Assembly (NCBI RefSeq): GCF_030269925.1
Contig: NC_085107.1
Span: forward strand, 8,308,001-8,372,000
DNA length: 64,000 bases
DNA from: Bombyx mori
Lineage: Eukaryota > Arthropoda > Insecta > Lepidoptera > Bombycidae
Reading direction: 5' to 3'
Positions 10,147 through 22,216 of the stretch are shown here, piece after piece. Made by a program: the position numbers and the translations under genes. A model generated the notes under the pieces. It saw nothing but the letters and a program-made list of their open reading frames with translations. It had not been told where the DNA came from and ran no database searches. How positions within the stretch are numbered: the first letter of the stretch is position 1; each line of letters starts with the position of its first letter.

Positions 10147-13100
10147 CAAAAACAATTGGGGGATATGGAAGGCGAAGTAAAAGAAATCCAGATGGAAATA
10201 GCCGCTATAAAACGTGACCGATTAGATGTGATGACGAAGAAACAGATGAATGTTTTTACGCCGGTACGTAAAATCGGGACAAGGTAATACATATAATTGC
10301 AGTAGTTTTCAACTTTATTATACCTCATACATCATTTATTATCCGAAAACGTTGTTTTTAAATCATGTTTTATCGTGTATCGCAATTTGGTTCTCGAGTT
10401 CCGCGACCACTTTAAATAGATAAGGATCTTAAATCTTAGAAAGCTTCGTAGACGGGCAGACAGGCTCACGATCATTCCAATAACTTAATTATCGCTGTCC
10501 ATGTATAACGTGAACGCCACTACTCCTTTAAAGAAGGTAGTCTGTGAAAATTTCATATTGAAATAATGGGCATTCTACCCTTCCAAGTTTTGTAATATTT
10601 GAGTACTAATATAAATTAATTACTATATTCTTTTGTAATACACACGATTTGTCGTCACAGCTCCAGAAGTGAAAGCGTAAATTTTGTGTCCGCATATTTA
10701 TTGGAGCTTTATTTTAAGGAATCGGAATATCTTGAAAGTACAGACAGTGGCTTTGGTGAATCTGTAAATAAAGCATCGGAAGAGAGGTCTTGTAATTTAA
10801 CACAGGTACTTTGGTTTTATTGTCAGAAACAAGTTAAACGTAAAGTTTGTACGGTCGTTTATTTGTTGATTTAAGATAACGAAACTTCGAGAAGAATTAA
10901 TTAGAGCCAAAACCCTGGCTGAAGAAGAAAGAACTCGGCGTGAAAAATATGAGACGAAGTTGAAAGATTTGGAATTGAAACTCAGCGAAATATGTCATAA
11001 AGAAATTCCTGGACATAAAGTACGTAGATACTATGTGTAAATCGTAGTTACAATTATTTTTAATTTTTTAATTCAACACGTACCTATCCTTATATGCATA
11101 TGTGCCTAAGTATTTTATTATCATGTACCTAGTGTTAGTTATGGAAGCGCCACTACATGAATTTTTCGCATCAGAATATGTTTAGTTTTGATTAAATGAA
11201 CTAGGCAAATCGTTCGAGTTTACTAATTTGGTAGGCTAAATAATACATCAAGTCGCACAAACTCGCCACCACGTTTAGAAAATAAAACCCATAAGTCTAA
11301 AAATAACAAAAAATGGAACCTTTATTTTTTAATACACTACAAGTAGGGTAGGCAGAGATAGAATCCATTTCCGGTTTGAACCTCAAGAGTTCACCTATAC
11401 GCTAGGGTAAAGCTGAAATAGCCTCCCAAGGCTATCAGCATAGGTAGGAGAAAAAAAAATAGAAGCCACCTTGCTAGGGAATGTTTACTTGTCGCCTATG
11501 AATAGCATAACGTGAATGCCTCTACCCTACGACGTGACGTCAAAGTCGCAATTGTATTGTATACAACGAATTAAAAAAAGTTGAACGTTTATGAATTGAT
11601 TCATTGAAAAAGCTATTGTTTAGTACTGAATGATTGCGTTTAATCATTGTAACAATAGGAATATCGGAAATATACCGAAAAAGAGGTGGCGGCTTTGAAA
11701 ACGCAAATCAGAGAATTGAAAGAGGAATTGGAGGAAACGAAAATGACTCTGAGAGAGAAAAATGAACAACAACAAGAATACAGATTGAAGGTAAGTAATT
11801 TTATTGTATTTTCCGTTAAATCTTTGATTGTTGTAATGTAATTAGAAATTAGTCATTATGCACGATTGCTCTATCGCAGTATCTACAAGCACAGCAAGAA
11901 GTCGAAGAATTGAAAAGACAATTGGATGTTATAGAATTTGACAACAAGCAAGTTTCTGATCAAATTCAGATAGAGATTCAAAAAGTGAAGGTAAGCAAAA
12001 TGCCGCATAGTATTGTCGTTATACTAACATCTGTATACAAATAAACAACACAATTAGTGGATTGCCCGTATGTCCAGAGATAAGTAGGGGCGAGCATTGA
12101 CACACGCGTAGTAAAAAGTTCCAAGATAAATACCCAATATTTTTAATGTAATTAATACACGAAAAAAGAGGGATTATTCTATTTTATCATACGTTATAAT
12201 TTTTAAAAATATGTAAATTAAATACACATTTTTAAAAAACGCAATTAATTGCTTCATTTTTATTCTTTCTGGTGAGTCCGCGCGGGTGGGTACCACCACC
12301 CTACCTATTTCTGCCGTGAAGCAGTAATGCGTTTCGTTTTGAAGGGTAGGGCAGCCGTTGTAACTATAATGGAGACCTTAGAACTTATCTCTCAAGGTGG
12401 GTGGCGCATTTACATTGTAGATGTCTATGGGCTCCAGTAACCACTTAACACCAGGTGGGCTGTGAGTTCGTCCACTCATCTAAGCAATAAAAAAAAATTA
12501 ATAATAATAAAACATTTGAATATTCATCCTCGTTAATGTCGATATTAAAATTATAATACTTAAATTATCTTCAATATCAGTTTAACTGGCCGAATCAGAA
12601 TCATCTCGTAAATTACATTAAAATGTATAAATTGCATTAAAAATATAACTTCATCGATAAAATCTTCGTATTTGACGTTAGAAATTTCAAATTAATTAAA
12701 TTTGGCGCGCATTAGTTCCCTTGTAAACTCCTGTTCGCAAATACTCACTAAACTCGATACCGATTATAGATTGTATCGATGTTAAATATGAGTTATTTAT
12801 TATTACTGATGGTAGGATATTTTGTGAGTCCGCACAGGTAGGTACCACCACCCCGCGTAATGCGTTTCGGTTTGAATGCTGGGGCAGCCGCTGTAACTAT
12901 ACTTTAGACCTTGGAACTTATATCTCAAGGTGGGTGGCGCATTTATGTCGTAGATGTCTGTGGACTCCAGTAACCACTTAACACCAGGTGGGCTGTGAGG
13001 TCGTCCACCCAACTAAGCAATAAAAAATAAAGATTTCTGTGGACACAACACTGACCTTCGCTGGCTGTAAATACATATTTCATGAACTTTATAATATTTT

Positions 13101-16100
13101 ACCATGTAGCTATGGAAGAAAATTGCATGTCTGTGCAGCACGGGTCTAATTTTTTTATATTTCTTAGTTTCTTTATTTGTTTATTATTTACATTTGTAGT
13201 CGTATCATTTTAAACAGTACAATGCCGCATGCCCTGATATTCATAAGAAGAAGCAGTGATTTGTTTTCTTCAAACATTCAATATTATTTTAATACTTTAA
13301 TTTTTATTATAGACTTACGTTTTAATAGTTTTACAGTATTAAAGGCTAACATTTAATGTTAGCCTGCTAGTTACAGTTCTTACTTTTTAGAAAACGTGCG
13401 CTCATTCTGTTGTTCAAATAAAATATAAAAATTTAAATTTTACCAAACTGATTGCAGCCTGAAATAGTTAATGAATGAATCGCTAGATGTCCTAAAACAT
13501 TTTACGCAGAGGTAGCTAACAGATGGCGCTATTTCAATTGCCCATTGCGAGCTTGTATCAAAATTTCGTTTTTTCGTTTAAAAAATACTGATTCATCAAA
13601 GCTCAGACTAAAAAGCTCAACTTATTTCAAAAGCATAATATTCTCATAATTAAATATTCTAAAAATCGACTTCAATGGTTCGCTGATGAATGAGGTATTT
13701 ATCGTTTTATTTGATTCGTTGACTGTCTGCCCGATGGAGGGCTGTACTGGGAGATCTCTAGAAGCTTCGATAATTGATCCGTCCGTCGGGATCTTACAAG
13801 TGTAAAAGGGTTAATAACGTTTGTATTGCGCAAATATTTGTTCATACACGGCAACAAGATTTTTGAACATGAAAAAAAAAATTGTAGTATTTGGATGCCA
13901 CCCAGGCAGAGAGCAATGTACCTATTAGCAAATAAATGTATGTATGTTTCGTTGTTTTTAAGATTATAATCGCCGGCAACAGAAAATTAATATTTAATTC
14001 GTACTCAACGATCGTACACGGTATGGGATATCTAAAAGCGATTTTCAAGTGGCTGTTACTGAAAATGTAATCGAAACTTTCGTTAATGTCATACAGATGC
14101 AATTCCAAGAGAAACTTCAGGAGCTGGCTCCTTTGCCGGATCTCTTGAAAGGAGCGCAGATACAATTGCAAGAGGCCAAACAGTTGCAGAGACTGGCTGA
14201 AGATAATTCGAGACAAATCTCTGCAGAACTTCATAGAGTCAAAGAAAAAGTAACAACAATTCAATAATTTCGCTTTTAGCCTAAGTTCAACTAAACGAGC
14301 TCTTGCAGGAAGACAATTCACAATTTTGATAGTTTTTTATTTGGTCCATCGTATCTTACTTACGTGCATTTATTTCTTAACTCACTTAAATTTCAGAATA
14401 ATAATGTCGATTCCTATTTAAAAAAAATCCCAATTAGACAAAAATTTACGATTCTATTCTATAGGAGAATAAACACATAAGTCATAACAATTTTTTTTAA
14501 CTCAAAATTTTTCTTGTAAGCCCATTATTATGACTCAAAACAGTACTAAAAAGATAAAAATTTCAACTTTTCAGCTCATTATAACGGCCAACAGCCTTGA
14601 ACAGGAAAAAGCGATTAGAAGTGATTTATCAGAAGAAAATAAACTTTTGAAAAATATGATTTCTGAAAAGGGAAAAGAAATTGATGAAATATCTAAATCT
14701 CTAGATGATCATAAGTAAGAGTATTTTAATGCCAGTTTAATTATTTTTTTTAAATTTTTGCTATATTCTCGTTGATTAAAATGTTTTCTGTACTTTTAAT
14801 AAATAATGTTTCGTTTAATACATGATTACTTAAGGAGTGTTGTAAGCTCACACGGGTGGGTTCCGCTATCTGGACATTTTTTGCTACGAAGCAGTCAGGC
14901 GTTCCTGTAAGAAGGGTAGGATATGACTGTTTGAGATTTTCAAGTTCAAAGTTCGTGGCGGAATTTGTTGTTATGTATTTAAAGTTATGTCTAGGGGGTT
15001 TTAACTTAACAGCAGGTGAGCTGTGCGCTTTTCTGCCCACCTAGAGTAATAAAATACGATCATCCGATATGTAATAGATGAAAATGACCAACATAAAGTT
15101 TTTGTTGTTTATGTCTGTTGTATACGTTCACCTTTCGTTACTCAAGTTAAGTTGATGCTTTATATGTAAGTTAAAGTTGGCATGTTAGAGAGGAATTTTG
15201 GCTCAAGACTAAGAGAAGTAAAAGAGAGAGATAGCAAAGAGCCTACGAAAAACCAATAACGATTAAAGATAGTTAAAAATATATTATACTAGCGACCCGC
15301 CCGTGCTTCGCCTCGGGAACTGTCATTTATTATTGATTTTATTGAATTTTTTATCTTCATCTTTCATGATATCGCGCATTCGGTTGCTTATAATCTATTC
15401 AAAAATATTAGTCCAAATGATATATTGTAAAAGACAATGTTTGTATACTTTAATTACCAGATGCGATAAAAGTATTTATTTTCATATATAAGGTTCAATT
15501 TGTGACTACCGAATGTGCGTTTATAAATTATCAATTTTTATTGCATTCTTGGTTTACTATTTTGGCGATAATGGCTTACACTTTTAACAGAGATATATTC
15601 TGTCGCGGGCTTTTTTTTGTAGAACCATTTAAGATAAATATTTACACGATACATTAATTATATACGTCTAACTCCAACGGAGCTCGCAGTTGGTAGATTT
15701 ATTTCCTACTTACTTGACACTTGGTTGGTTATGTTTTGGGTAATTCACACTATTTCTTTATAAATTATATGTGTTATTCTGATGTGTAAGCTATATTATT
15801 GTAAAGTTCAGTTAGTAGTTTAGTTTAAAGAAAGAGTAACCAGCATACAGATGTAGTGAGAAATTATTTTCCTTCCTTATAAATATAATTCCTTGGACTG
15901 GATTTTTTAACCGTTTTCGAGGTTTCGGCATGGCTATACAACCTTTTTATAAGTAATCTGAAAATATGATTAAAAATAATACGAACTTTACCGAAAAATT
16001 ACGAAGGAAAGTCTTTTCTCACTATATCTGTACATCTATACATTCTTAGACACTTTCACATTTATAATATTAGTAGGATGAAAAATGCTATTTCTGTAAT

Positions 16101-19100
16101 ATCAAATGAGAGAAGAAAATGAAATTATTCAATTTATTGTCAATCTATGGGGCTTAATCGACTTCAACAAAAGAAAGATGTTCTCAATTCGAATGCCTTT
16201 TCTGTGTTGCCTCATAACTTTTCCGAGGTGAAACAATTTGGATGATTTTTTTTATTTTTAAGATTGTGCTTTTCATGTGGTTCTATTTTAAATTTGGTTA
16301 AAGTATTAAGATCTGACTAGTAGTTTTTATTTTATCCTTAATTATTTATATGTATTTAATTATTGACTACATCGATGATATTCTCAATTTTTATTGAAAT
16401 TATTTATGTATCAAATATATGCATATAATTACCTATTTTACGGATATATGTATGTATTTATATGATTCCCTCGGTTGTGCAGTAATTAGCGCTCCTGAGT
16501 GTTGCGCCGAGGGTCGTGGGTTCCCACATCAGGTAAGCATTTGTGTGATGAATAGGTTTGTTTGCTCTTTATTTGGGTGTTTATGTATATATTTAAACAT
16601 ATATAAGTATGAATGTATATCTGATACCCATAACACAGAGAATCCTAATTTGGGCCGAATGACTGCGTGGTATGTTCCCAGTTCTGTCTTTACTTATTTA
16701 TTATCTATATAACGAGTTTGGCCATAAATATGCTTACATAAAAACTTTTCTTTTTTTCATTTTTTTAATTGTTTTGAATTTGAAACACGTGTATTATTTT
16801 AAAAACTTCTTTCAATTCGAATTTTTGGCGCCAATTCACATTTTTTCATGTTCATTATCAAATTACGATGAAGAATGGGGTCTTAAATAGGATAGAATTG
16901 GGACTTTTTCATTTAATTTCATTTCATATCATCATTTTTCATAAAAATAAGAATATAAATTAAAATAAGACATGACTTAAAGGTCTTAGTTACCAGGTCA
17001 TATAATCCCTTAAAAAAAAAGAATAGAATTGCAGTGATCGCCTTGCACACATTGGGTATGGAGCCATAGGCCATATTCCAAACACTCAAAAGCTTAGTAT
17101 CAGCCGTATGTTCGTATATCGTACTATCAATACATACAACAATACTTCGTCTGTCGAAGATCAGAAAATTACGGGGCGGTCACAGAAATATCCTCTTTTC
17201 CGACGAAAAAATTTTCACGATTGAAGAACAACTACATCAAGCAAAATGATAAAGTGTACGCTCACAGTTCTAAAGAAGAAGTGGTTGGAAAAGTACAACG
17301 TGGTCATGATCCTGCGTCAGTGATGGTTTGGTGGGGCGTGTCTTATCAAGGAGTCACAAAGCTACATTTTTGTGAAAAAGGAGTGAAAACTAAAGCCAAA
17401 GTCTATCACGATACAGTCTTGGATCATGTTGTGAAAACTCTCAGCAATACACTTTTAAAAAAATACCGTGGAATTTCCAGCAAGTTTCTGCCCCTGGTCA
17501 CACGGCACGAACTGCCCAAGCCTGGCTTGAAACCAACGTTCCGGACTTTATAAGAACTGAAGACTGGGCCTCATGTAGCCCAGACCTCAACCCTTTAGAC
17601 TTCAAATTATAGTCTATTTTAGAGGACATGGCCTGCTCTAAACGACACGGCGAAATTGAGTCTCTTAAAAAATCTTTGAAGCAAACAGTGGTGAAATTTC
17701 CCTTGGAAACAGTGCGTAAATCCGTAGATTCGTGGCTAAAGAGATTAAAGGCCTGTATAAAAGCCAAAGGTCGCCATTATGAATGGGTTTTTTTTTGCTG
17801 AGATTTTAATAAATAATTATGTAGGTATACATTTTAATAATATTACATTGCTTCATTAAAACAATAATGCATTTTCATTTTTAACAGAACTTAGGCTGGA
17901 CTAGGTATAGTTAAATTCAAAATTAATAATAATTTGCGGAGCTCATTTGCAGATCCAAAGTTTTACGTCTCGAAGAGAAACTGACACAGCAAGAAACGAG
18001 ATTCACAGAAAAAGCTAATGAATGTTCGCAGCTACTTAAAGATTTGGATGATCTGCGACAGGAAAGTCAAAGGTCAACAAATCGAAATAAAGAACGCTCG
18101 GACTCGATGAGGAGATATATGCAAACGCAGATTACTGAACTCGAGAGGCAGTTGATACAGAGTCGGGCGCAGTGCAGAGCCTGTCAGAAGGAGCGGGATG
18201 AGGTATGAATTCGAGTGCAAATTGATAGAGTGACACAGCTATTTCGCTTAGCGTTTCTGTTAGTAACGAACAGCAATTTTAATTTAGACTGAGAGATCTC
18301 TTCATTCTAATACAGATATATAAGCGCCCATTATTTCTTTAGCAGTTTCGAAACTAATTTCTATATTTCATCGGCTCATTACTATTTTTCATCGGCGGCA
18401 AAATATGAAATGAAAAAACTCTTTTTGAATAATTAAGGTTTGAATGATTATAGTGTATTTTTCGGTTTTCGCTGTGACAACCCTGTGGGTGCTTACTTGT
18501 TTGGTGTCCTTGACTCACCGATTGTTTTGGCTCGATTATTGTTTTGCCAGTATTGTCAAAATGGGCGATATTGTCTGATTGGGTTTCGAAGAGCTTGCCG
18601 GTTAAGAGGAATGACGGTTGAAATGCCGGTGACAGATGCCCGGGCGTCACGTGAGGCGAGCTAGCGTAACGTCAAACTTGTATAGTAACGCGCTATCTCG
18701 TTCCATCCGTCCAGCACTAGAGATCTTATGCAGATTCGGGTTAATGACCATTTATTTCTTTATTTTCCTTAAATATTGTTGTGTGTATTCGACCGCGATG
18801 CATTTGCAGACAGTGGTCTCGTTGAGAATTGGAAGCGTAGTTGCGAGCAAGGAGGTTTTATTTCGAGTGCGCCTAAATTGTTATCCACTGTCTCCCGGCT
18901 GCCTCGTAGGTGTAAGGGTGACCTTCGGAAATTCTTGTCTCGCCTACTTGTACAGGAATAAAAACGTTTAATGTGTCTAAATGTAAAAAAACGCGTGTAG
19001 ATACAATGGAAAGAAAAACACATTTCCAACAAACAAAGTTAAGTCATCCATTGTTTTTTTTTTCGAATACGATGGCAATTAGGTTATTTAACCTGTTCCA

Positions 19101-19610
19101 CACAACTCGTTATAAGTCACACGATGTAGGTTAATTATGATTATTTTTAAGATTCAATTTTATGTTTTCCGTGATCGTTAGAAAAAAAAAAAAAACAATA
19201 GACCTACTCAAAGTACCATGTTAGTTTAATTGACTATGGCAAGTTTTTGTATGGAAATTTTAAATTTGGAGCCATTGATTTTAAATTACTTACAATAGCA
19301 GTACGAGATTACTTTAAAGTAAACAACGCTCAATACGCAGCCAAGAGTTATAAATCAATTGGTAATTTAAACTACTTCACGAGTCCTTTCACGAACCGAA
19401 TGGAGTCTTGCAAGGATATTAAATGAACAAATGTTTTAGATCCGACAACGTATGCAGATTCAAATCAATAGCCTTCAAGAGAACTTCGAGCTAGTTGAGA
19501 TCAGACTTCGTGCTCTTCAAAACCAGGTCACGTCACTAAAGAATAGTTACTCTGTCATTCTCGCCGACGAAGAGGATGGTAATGAATACAACAAAATCGC
19601 TACTGTTTAA
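10147..19610 (+). CDS. Odf2: ODF2/cenexin-like coiled-coil protein
   Basis: Nine secure coding exons: 10147-10283, 10661-10805, 10876-11019, 11659-11790, 11880-11990, 14097-14249, 14575-14714, 17953-18202 and 19440-19610 (stop TAA). All phases match and all boundaries are AG/GT. The 460 residues are mostly charged heptad coiled coil. The C-terminal half tracks vertebrate ODF2 region by region: MQFQEKLQELAPLPDLLK corresponds to its QFQSQLADLQQLPDILK, LRLEEKLTQQETRFTEKANE to its LRLEEKTRECG region, and the ending QNQVTSLKNSYSVILADEE to its YVQFLKSSYANVFGDG. ODF2/cenexin is a scaffold of mother-centriole appendages, basal bodies and sperm-tail dense fibres. The 5' end is uncertain. Introns carry SINEs, a Helitron and a mariner relic. 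Confidence 0.75.
11342..11460 (+). mobile_element. LINE 3'-tail fragment
   Basis: Short plus-strand tail with the words CTACGCTAGGG-like and CTGAAATAGCC...CAAGGCTATCAGCATAGG ending in an A run. The same tail type recurs at 38.8, 47.6, 55.1 and 60.9 kb. It lies in an intron of the ODF2-like gene. Confidence 0.6.
12271..12497 (+). mobile_element. Bm1 SINE, 3' portion
   Basis: Starts at GGTGAGTCCGCGCGGG, contains TTTCTGCCGTGAAGCAGTAA and ends AAGCAATAAAAAAA. It is 5' truncated and lies in an ODF2-like intron. Confidence 0.9.
12804..13029 (+). mobile_element. Bm1 SINE, 3' portion with internal deletion
   Basis: Bm1 body from TACTGATGGTAGGATATTTT to AAGCAATAAAAAAT. Compared with the other copies it lacks the CTATTTCTGCCGTGAAGCAG segment near 12857. 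It lies in the same intron as the preceding SINE. Confidence 0.85.
14834..15056 (+). mobile_element. Degenerate Bm1-type SINE
   Basis: Only the order of words is kept (TAAGCTCACACGGGTGGGT, GAAGCAGTCAGGCGTT, AACAGCAGGTGAGCTGTG, AGAGTAATAAAATA), with many substitutions. It is an old copy, or a related family, in the intron after the 14575-14714 exon. Confidence 0.6.
15289..16078 (-). mobile_element. Lep1-like non-autonomous Helitron
   Basis: Read on the minus strand it begins TCCTACTAATATTATAAATG and ends GGGCGGGTCGCTAG, i.e. 5'-TC and CTAG-3', inserted between A and T without target duplication, as Helitrons do. The TC-end sequence matches the common lepidopteran Helitron type as I remember it. 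No Rep/helicase frame is present. It lies in an ODF2-like intron. Confidence 0.65.
16463..16712 (+). mobile_element. tRNA-derived SINE remnant (not Bm1)
   Basis: The head resembles a tRNA: GTGCAGTAATTAGCGCTCCT followed by GTCGTGGGTTCCCACATC (A- and B-box-like). It continues with AAGCATTTGTGTGATGAATA and an AT-rich spacer, then TTGGGCCGAATGACTGCG, the order seen in a widespread insect SINE. It is intronic and diverged. Confidence 0.55.
16986..17904 (+). mobile_element. Degraded maT-type mariner (internal deletion)
   Basis: The left end TAGTTACCAGGTCATATAAT and right end (inverted) CTAGTCCAGCCTAAGTTCTG are worn versions of the terminal repeats of the fuller element at 61714-63005. The interior keeps transposase pieces in plus orientation. 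At about 0.92 kb it has lost roughly 0.37 kb relative to that element. It lies in an ODF2-like intron. Confidence 0.7.
17184..17800 (+). pseudogene. maT mariner transposase relic
   Basis: Plus-strand pieces read KVYAHSSKEE, ASVMVWWGVSYQGVTKLHFC and, in other frames, a WASCSPDLNPLDF block, matching transposase of the Tc1/mariner maT (DD37D) clade. In-frame stops, frameshifts and loss of the helix-turn-helix half make it non-functional. The glutamine-aspartate segment that should carry the second catalytic Asp is damaged. Confidence 0.8.
18203..19439 (+). other. Intron of the ODF2-like gene
   Basis: About 1.2 kb between exons ending ...KERDE and starting IRQRMQIQ. It has several short open frames on both strands and a moderately GC-rich patch at 18590-18950, but no splice-consistent exon. 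No repeat family was recognised. Confidence 0.4.
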
Positions 19611-19803
19611 AGTTTTTGATGTTTTTTTTTTTTCGTAATGTAAATGATTGTTTCTTTTAATGATTAAAAACGTTTTGAGCACAATTGCAGTGATGTTTTT
19701 CTTCTAGAACTTTTTTACCAATTGTAAAAACTGTTTAAAAGATTGTCTCAAAGTTCAGTGTCCTGTACTAACGATTGACCAAAAATCTTAAAACAAGAAT
19801 ACT

Positions 19804-20127
19804 AAGTAATCTAAGGGCTCAGTTTTTTACAGTACAACTGCTGTCCCGCCCTTCGAACCGAAATGCATTACTGCTTCACAGAAATAGGCAGGTTGGTGGT
19901 TCCTACCCGTATGAACTCACAAGACGTCCTACCACGAGCAATTACGCAAATTATAATTTTGGAGGTTTGATTTTTATTAACCGATATGGAAGTCGATCGT
20001 GAACATTTAATTTTGTTAAGTACGTATTTCATTAGAAAAATTGGTACTTGCTTGCGGAATTTAAACACTATTGCATCGCTAAATACGAATACACCGGCCG
20101 GCTTATCCTTTAGGCCACGACGACTTC
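19804..20127 (-). mobile_element. Bm1 SINE including tRNA-like head
   Basis: Minus-strand Bm1 lacking its 3' third. It holds the tRNA-derived head (complement of TTATCCTTTAGGCCACGACG) and the middle region, diverged. It lies about 190 bp past the ODF2-like stop codon, so it may sit in the 3' UTR or just beyond it. A minisatellite abuts its head. Confidence 0.85.
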
Positions 20128-20129
20128 AA

Positions 20130-20372
20130 TGGTTTGTTTGGCCTCGGTTTGCTGCATAGTTGATCAGTCAACGTTTGACCCTAGTTTCTATCTATTTGAT
20201 CAGGCCAGAGTTTGACCTTGGTTTGCTACGTATTTGATCAGGCCAGTGTTTGTTCCTGATTTGCTACAAATGTGATCAGGCCAGAGTTGGACCCTGGATT
20301 TCTACCTTTTGATCAGGCCATCGTTTGACCCTGGTTCGCTACCCATTTGATCAGGCCAGTGTTTATTTATGG
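20130..20372 (+). repeat. Minisatellite, about 38-bp unit
   Basis: About six imperfect head-to-tail units built on TGATCAGGCCAGAGTTTGAC followed by CCTGGTTTGCTACCTATT. Unit length varies from 36 to 39 bp. It starts immediately after the head of the neighbouring Bm1 SINE. Confidence 0.85.
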
Positions 20373-21875
20373 ATTCTCTTCCTCTTCGATTTTGTTGAAA
20401 CATTAAATATAAGTAGTATAGTAAGTAGTAATAAGTCTTTCAATCTTAATTCCTATAATGTTGATAGTCTTTCGACGATATAGGCTAGAAATATCGGACT
20501 TAGGGATGACTTATGGATGATTAGTGTTCACCGTCGATCATGGAATGCAATGCTCGCATCATTAAAAAATACTGAATTCATAAAAGTCGTAATAATATTA
20601 ATAACGTAAAAATACACGAACACAACAACATAATAAATCATTTAGAGCGTTCCACACAGAAAGCTCTTTAATTTTTACAAGTAAATAAAATATTAAAAAA
20701 ATTGCCAAAGGACGCAGCTGATGCTCTATGTAATAATGTATGTTTGTAATGACAATAAATTCTAGAACAAAAAACCTGTATATTAAGTGTACGTAAACTA
20801 GTGCATTGAGTTGTGAGATACAACTCAGTACCTATTCCTTTGTATGTGCTTGTGTATTGTGCTCGTGATAATAACGTAATAACCGACAACGTCTAAATAC
20901 GCCTTCGACCATTGGATTAAACATTACGTCTATAAATAGACAAAGATAATATAGCTCAGTACCTTTTGCTTTGTTTATCAGTAGATTTGTACCATAACTA
21001 ATAATAAACTTTAATGTTGTCTATATTTTTGATTTTGGAAACGGCTTTTACCATTAACATAATTCTTGAGGTGCCAGTGATTATGTTCGGAGTTAAGCCA
21101 TTGGGTGAACACAAGCTTTATGGAATTAGGACTTATCAATCTACTGTCTATCACAATGTGTCGCCAATCTGTGTAAAGCAATCTTATCCGTCGGTTTGAA
21201 GAAAAGGATCGCTGTTATTCTTGTGGAATGAGGGATTTGATTTTATACTCCAAGCTGGACCGTCATGTCACATTGTGTCAAATTTCCTCAAAGCAAAAAT
21301 AGGCGGGGTAACATGTACGGGTTCATAAGGTGCCCTAAGTAATGACGCAAATATTTTTTGTTAGCTTTGATTGTTGACAAGAGTAGATCCCTCAGCATGA
21401 TCAACAGAAATTCATCTGAAACTCCTATGTGGTTGATTTAAGTGTATTCTCAATATATGTACATGTGCTCTTTTTTATCAACACACTTTTTTTTTGTTCA
21501 CAGTGTACAGCTTAATTAATGAATAAAATCTAAGTTAAACAAACTGGTGGTTTAATAACAACTAAAAAAAACTCGCATAAATAGCAAACCGAACTAACAA
21601 TTAAATTTATATAATTTTCTTTAACCCCATTGATACCATTCAAGATATTAGAGCGATGTTATATGTAATAATAAAAACGTGCAACTACTACCGCGTGTCT
21701 TTTTCACACGGTGCAACAATGCGATGCAGGCCATGATGAGTTTCAACATTCTAAAGATAAGCGAAAACTTTTAACAAACTGTTTAATAAATAAAGCTATC
21801 GCTTAGAATCACGTGTTAGCTATTTAATACCAATTATTAAGTTGGGAATAAAATTTATTAGAGGCTTAGATTTCA
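20373..21875. other. AT-rich spacer, no gene seen
   Basis: No exon-like stretch, terminal repeat or known SINE was recognised. It lies between the ODF2-like gene and the LINE. Confidence 0.4.
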
Positions 21876-21878
21876 GTA

Positions 21879-21973
21879 CGCTTGCGGACAGAATCGCGTT
21901 GCAAGCGCGGCTCATTCGAATGGAGGCAGCGCCCTTGCGGCTTGCTCGACTTGAGGTCGTACCTCTCGACTGA
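21879..21973 (+). other. Orphan GC-rich exon-like stretch
   Basis: Immediately after an acceptor-like TTAGATTTCAG the GC content jumps. One frame reads STLADRIALQARLIRMEAAP and then LRLARLEVVPLD and a stop at 21971-21973, just 2 bp before the LINE poly-T. The other two frames are partly open as well. It could be a terminal exon of a gene interrupted by the LINE, or older repeat sequence. Confidence 0.25.
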
Positions 21974-22216
21974 TCTTTTTTTTTTTTTATGATTGAAAGT
22001 TTACTGGTGGCCCGAAGGCCTTTCCAGTTTCACCAGGACAGGTGGGCGAGCAAAGGCTCAGCCAAGAGGGGAGGGATTTGCTAACAACTGCCCGAGCGCC
22101 TCCGAAGGAGACCTAACAACTCAAGAGCAATTGTTTCGCGAATGAATCTACTACCGGATCGGAATCGCGACCCGCTGAGAAGATCCGGCGAGAAACTCAG
22201 CGGGCTGATGCATGGG

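Noticed and set aside
18354..18971. Several overlapping 60-110 codon ORFs in an ODF2-like intron
   Set aside because: Open on both strands at once, no exon-consistent splice sites, no motifs.
20130..20372. CRISPR-like array of repeats
   Set aside because: The units are contiguous and imperfect with no unique spacers; the host is a eukaryote. It is a minisatellite.
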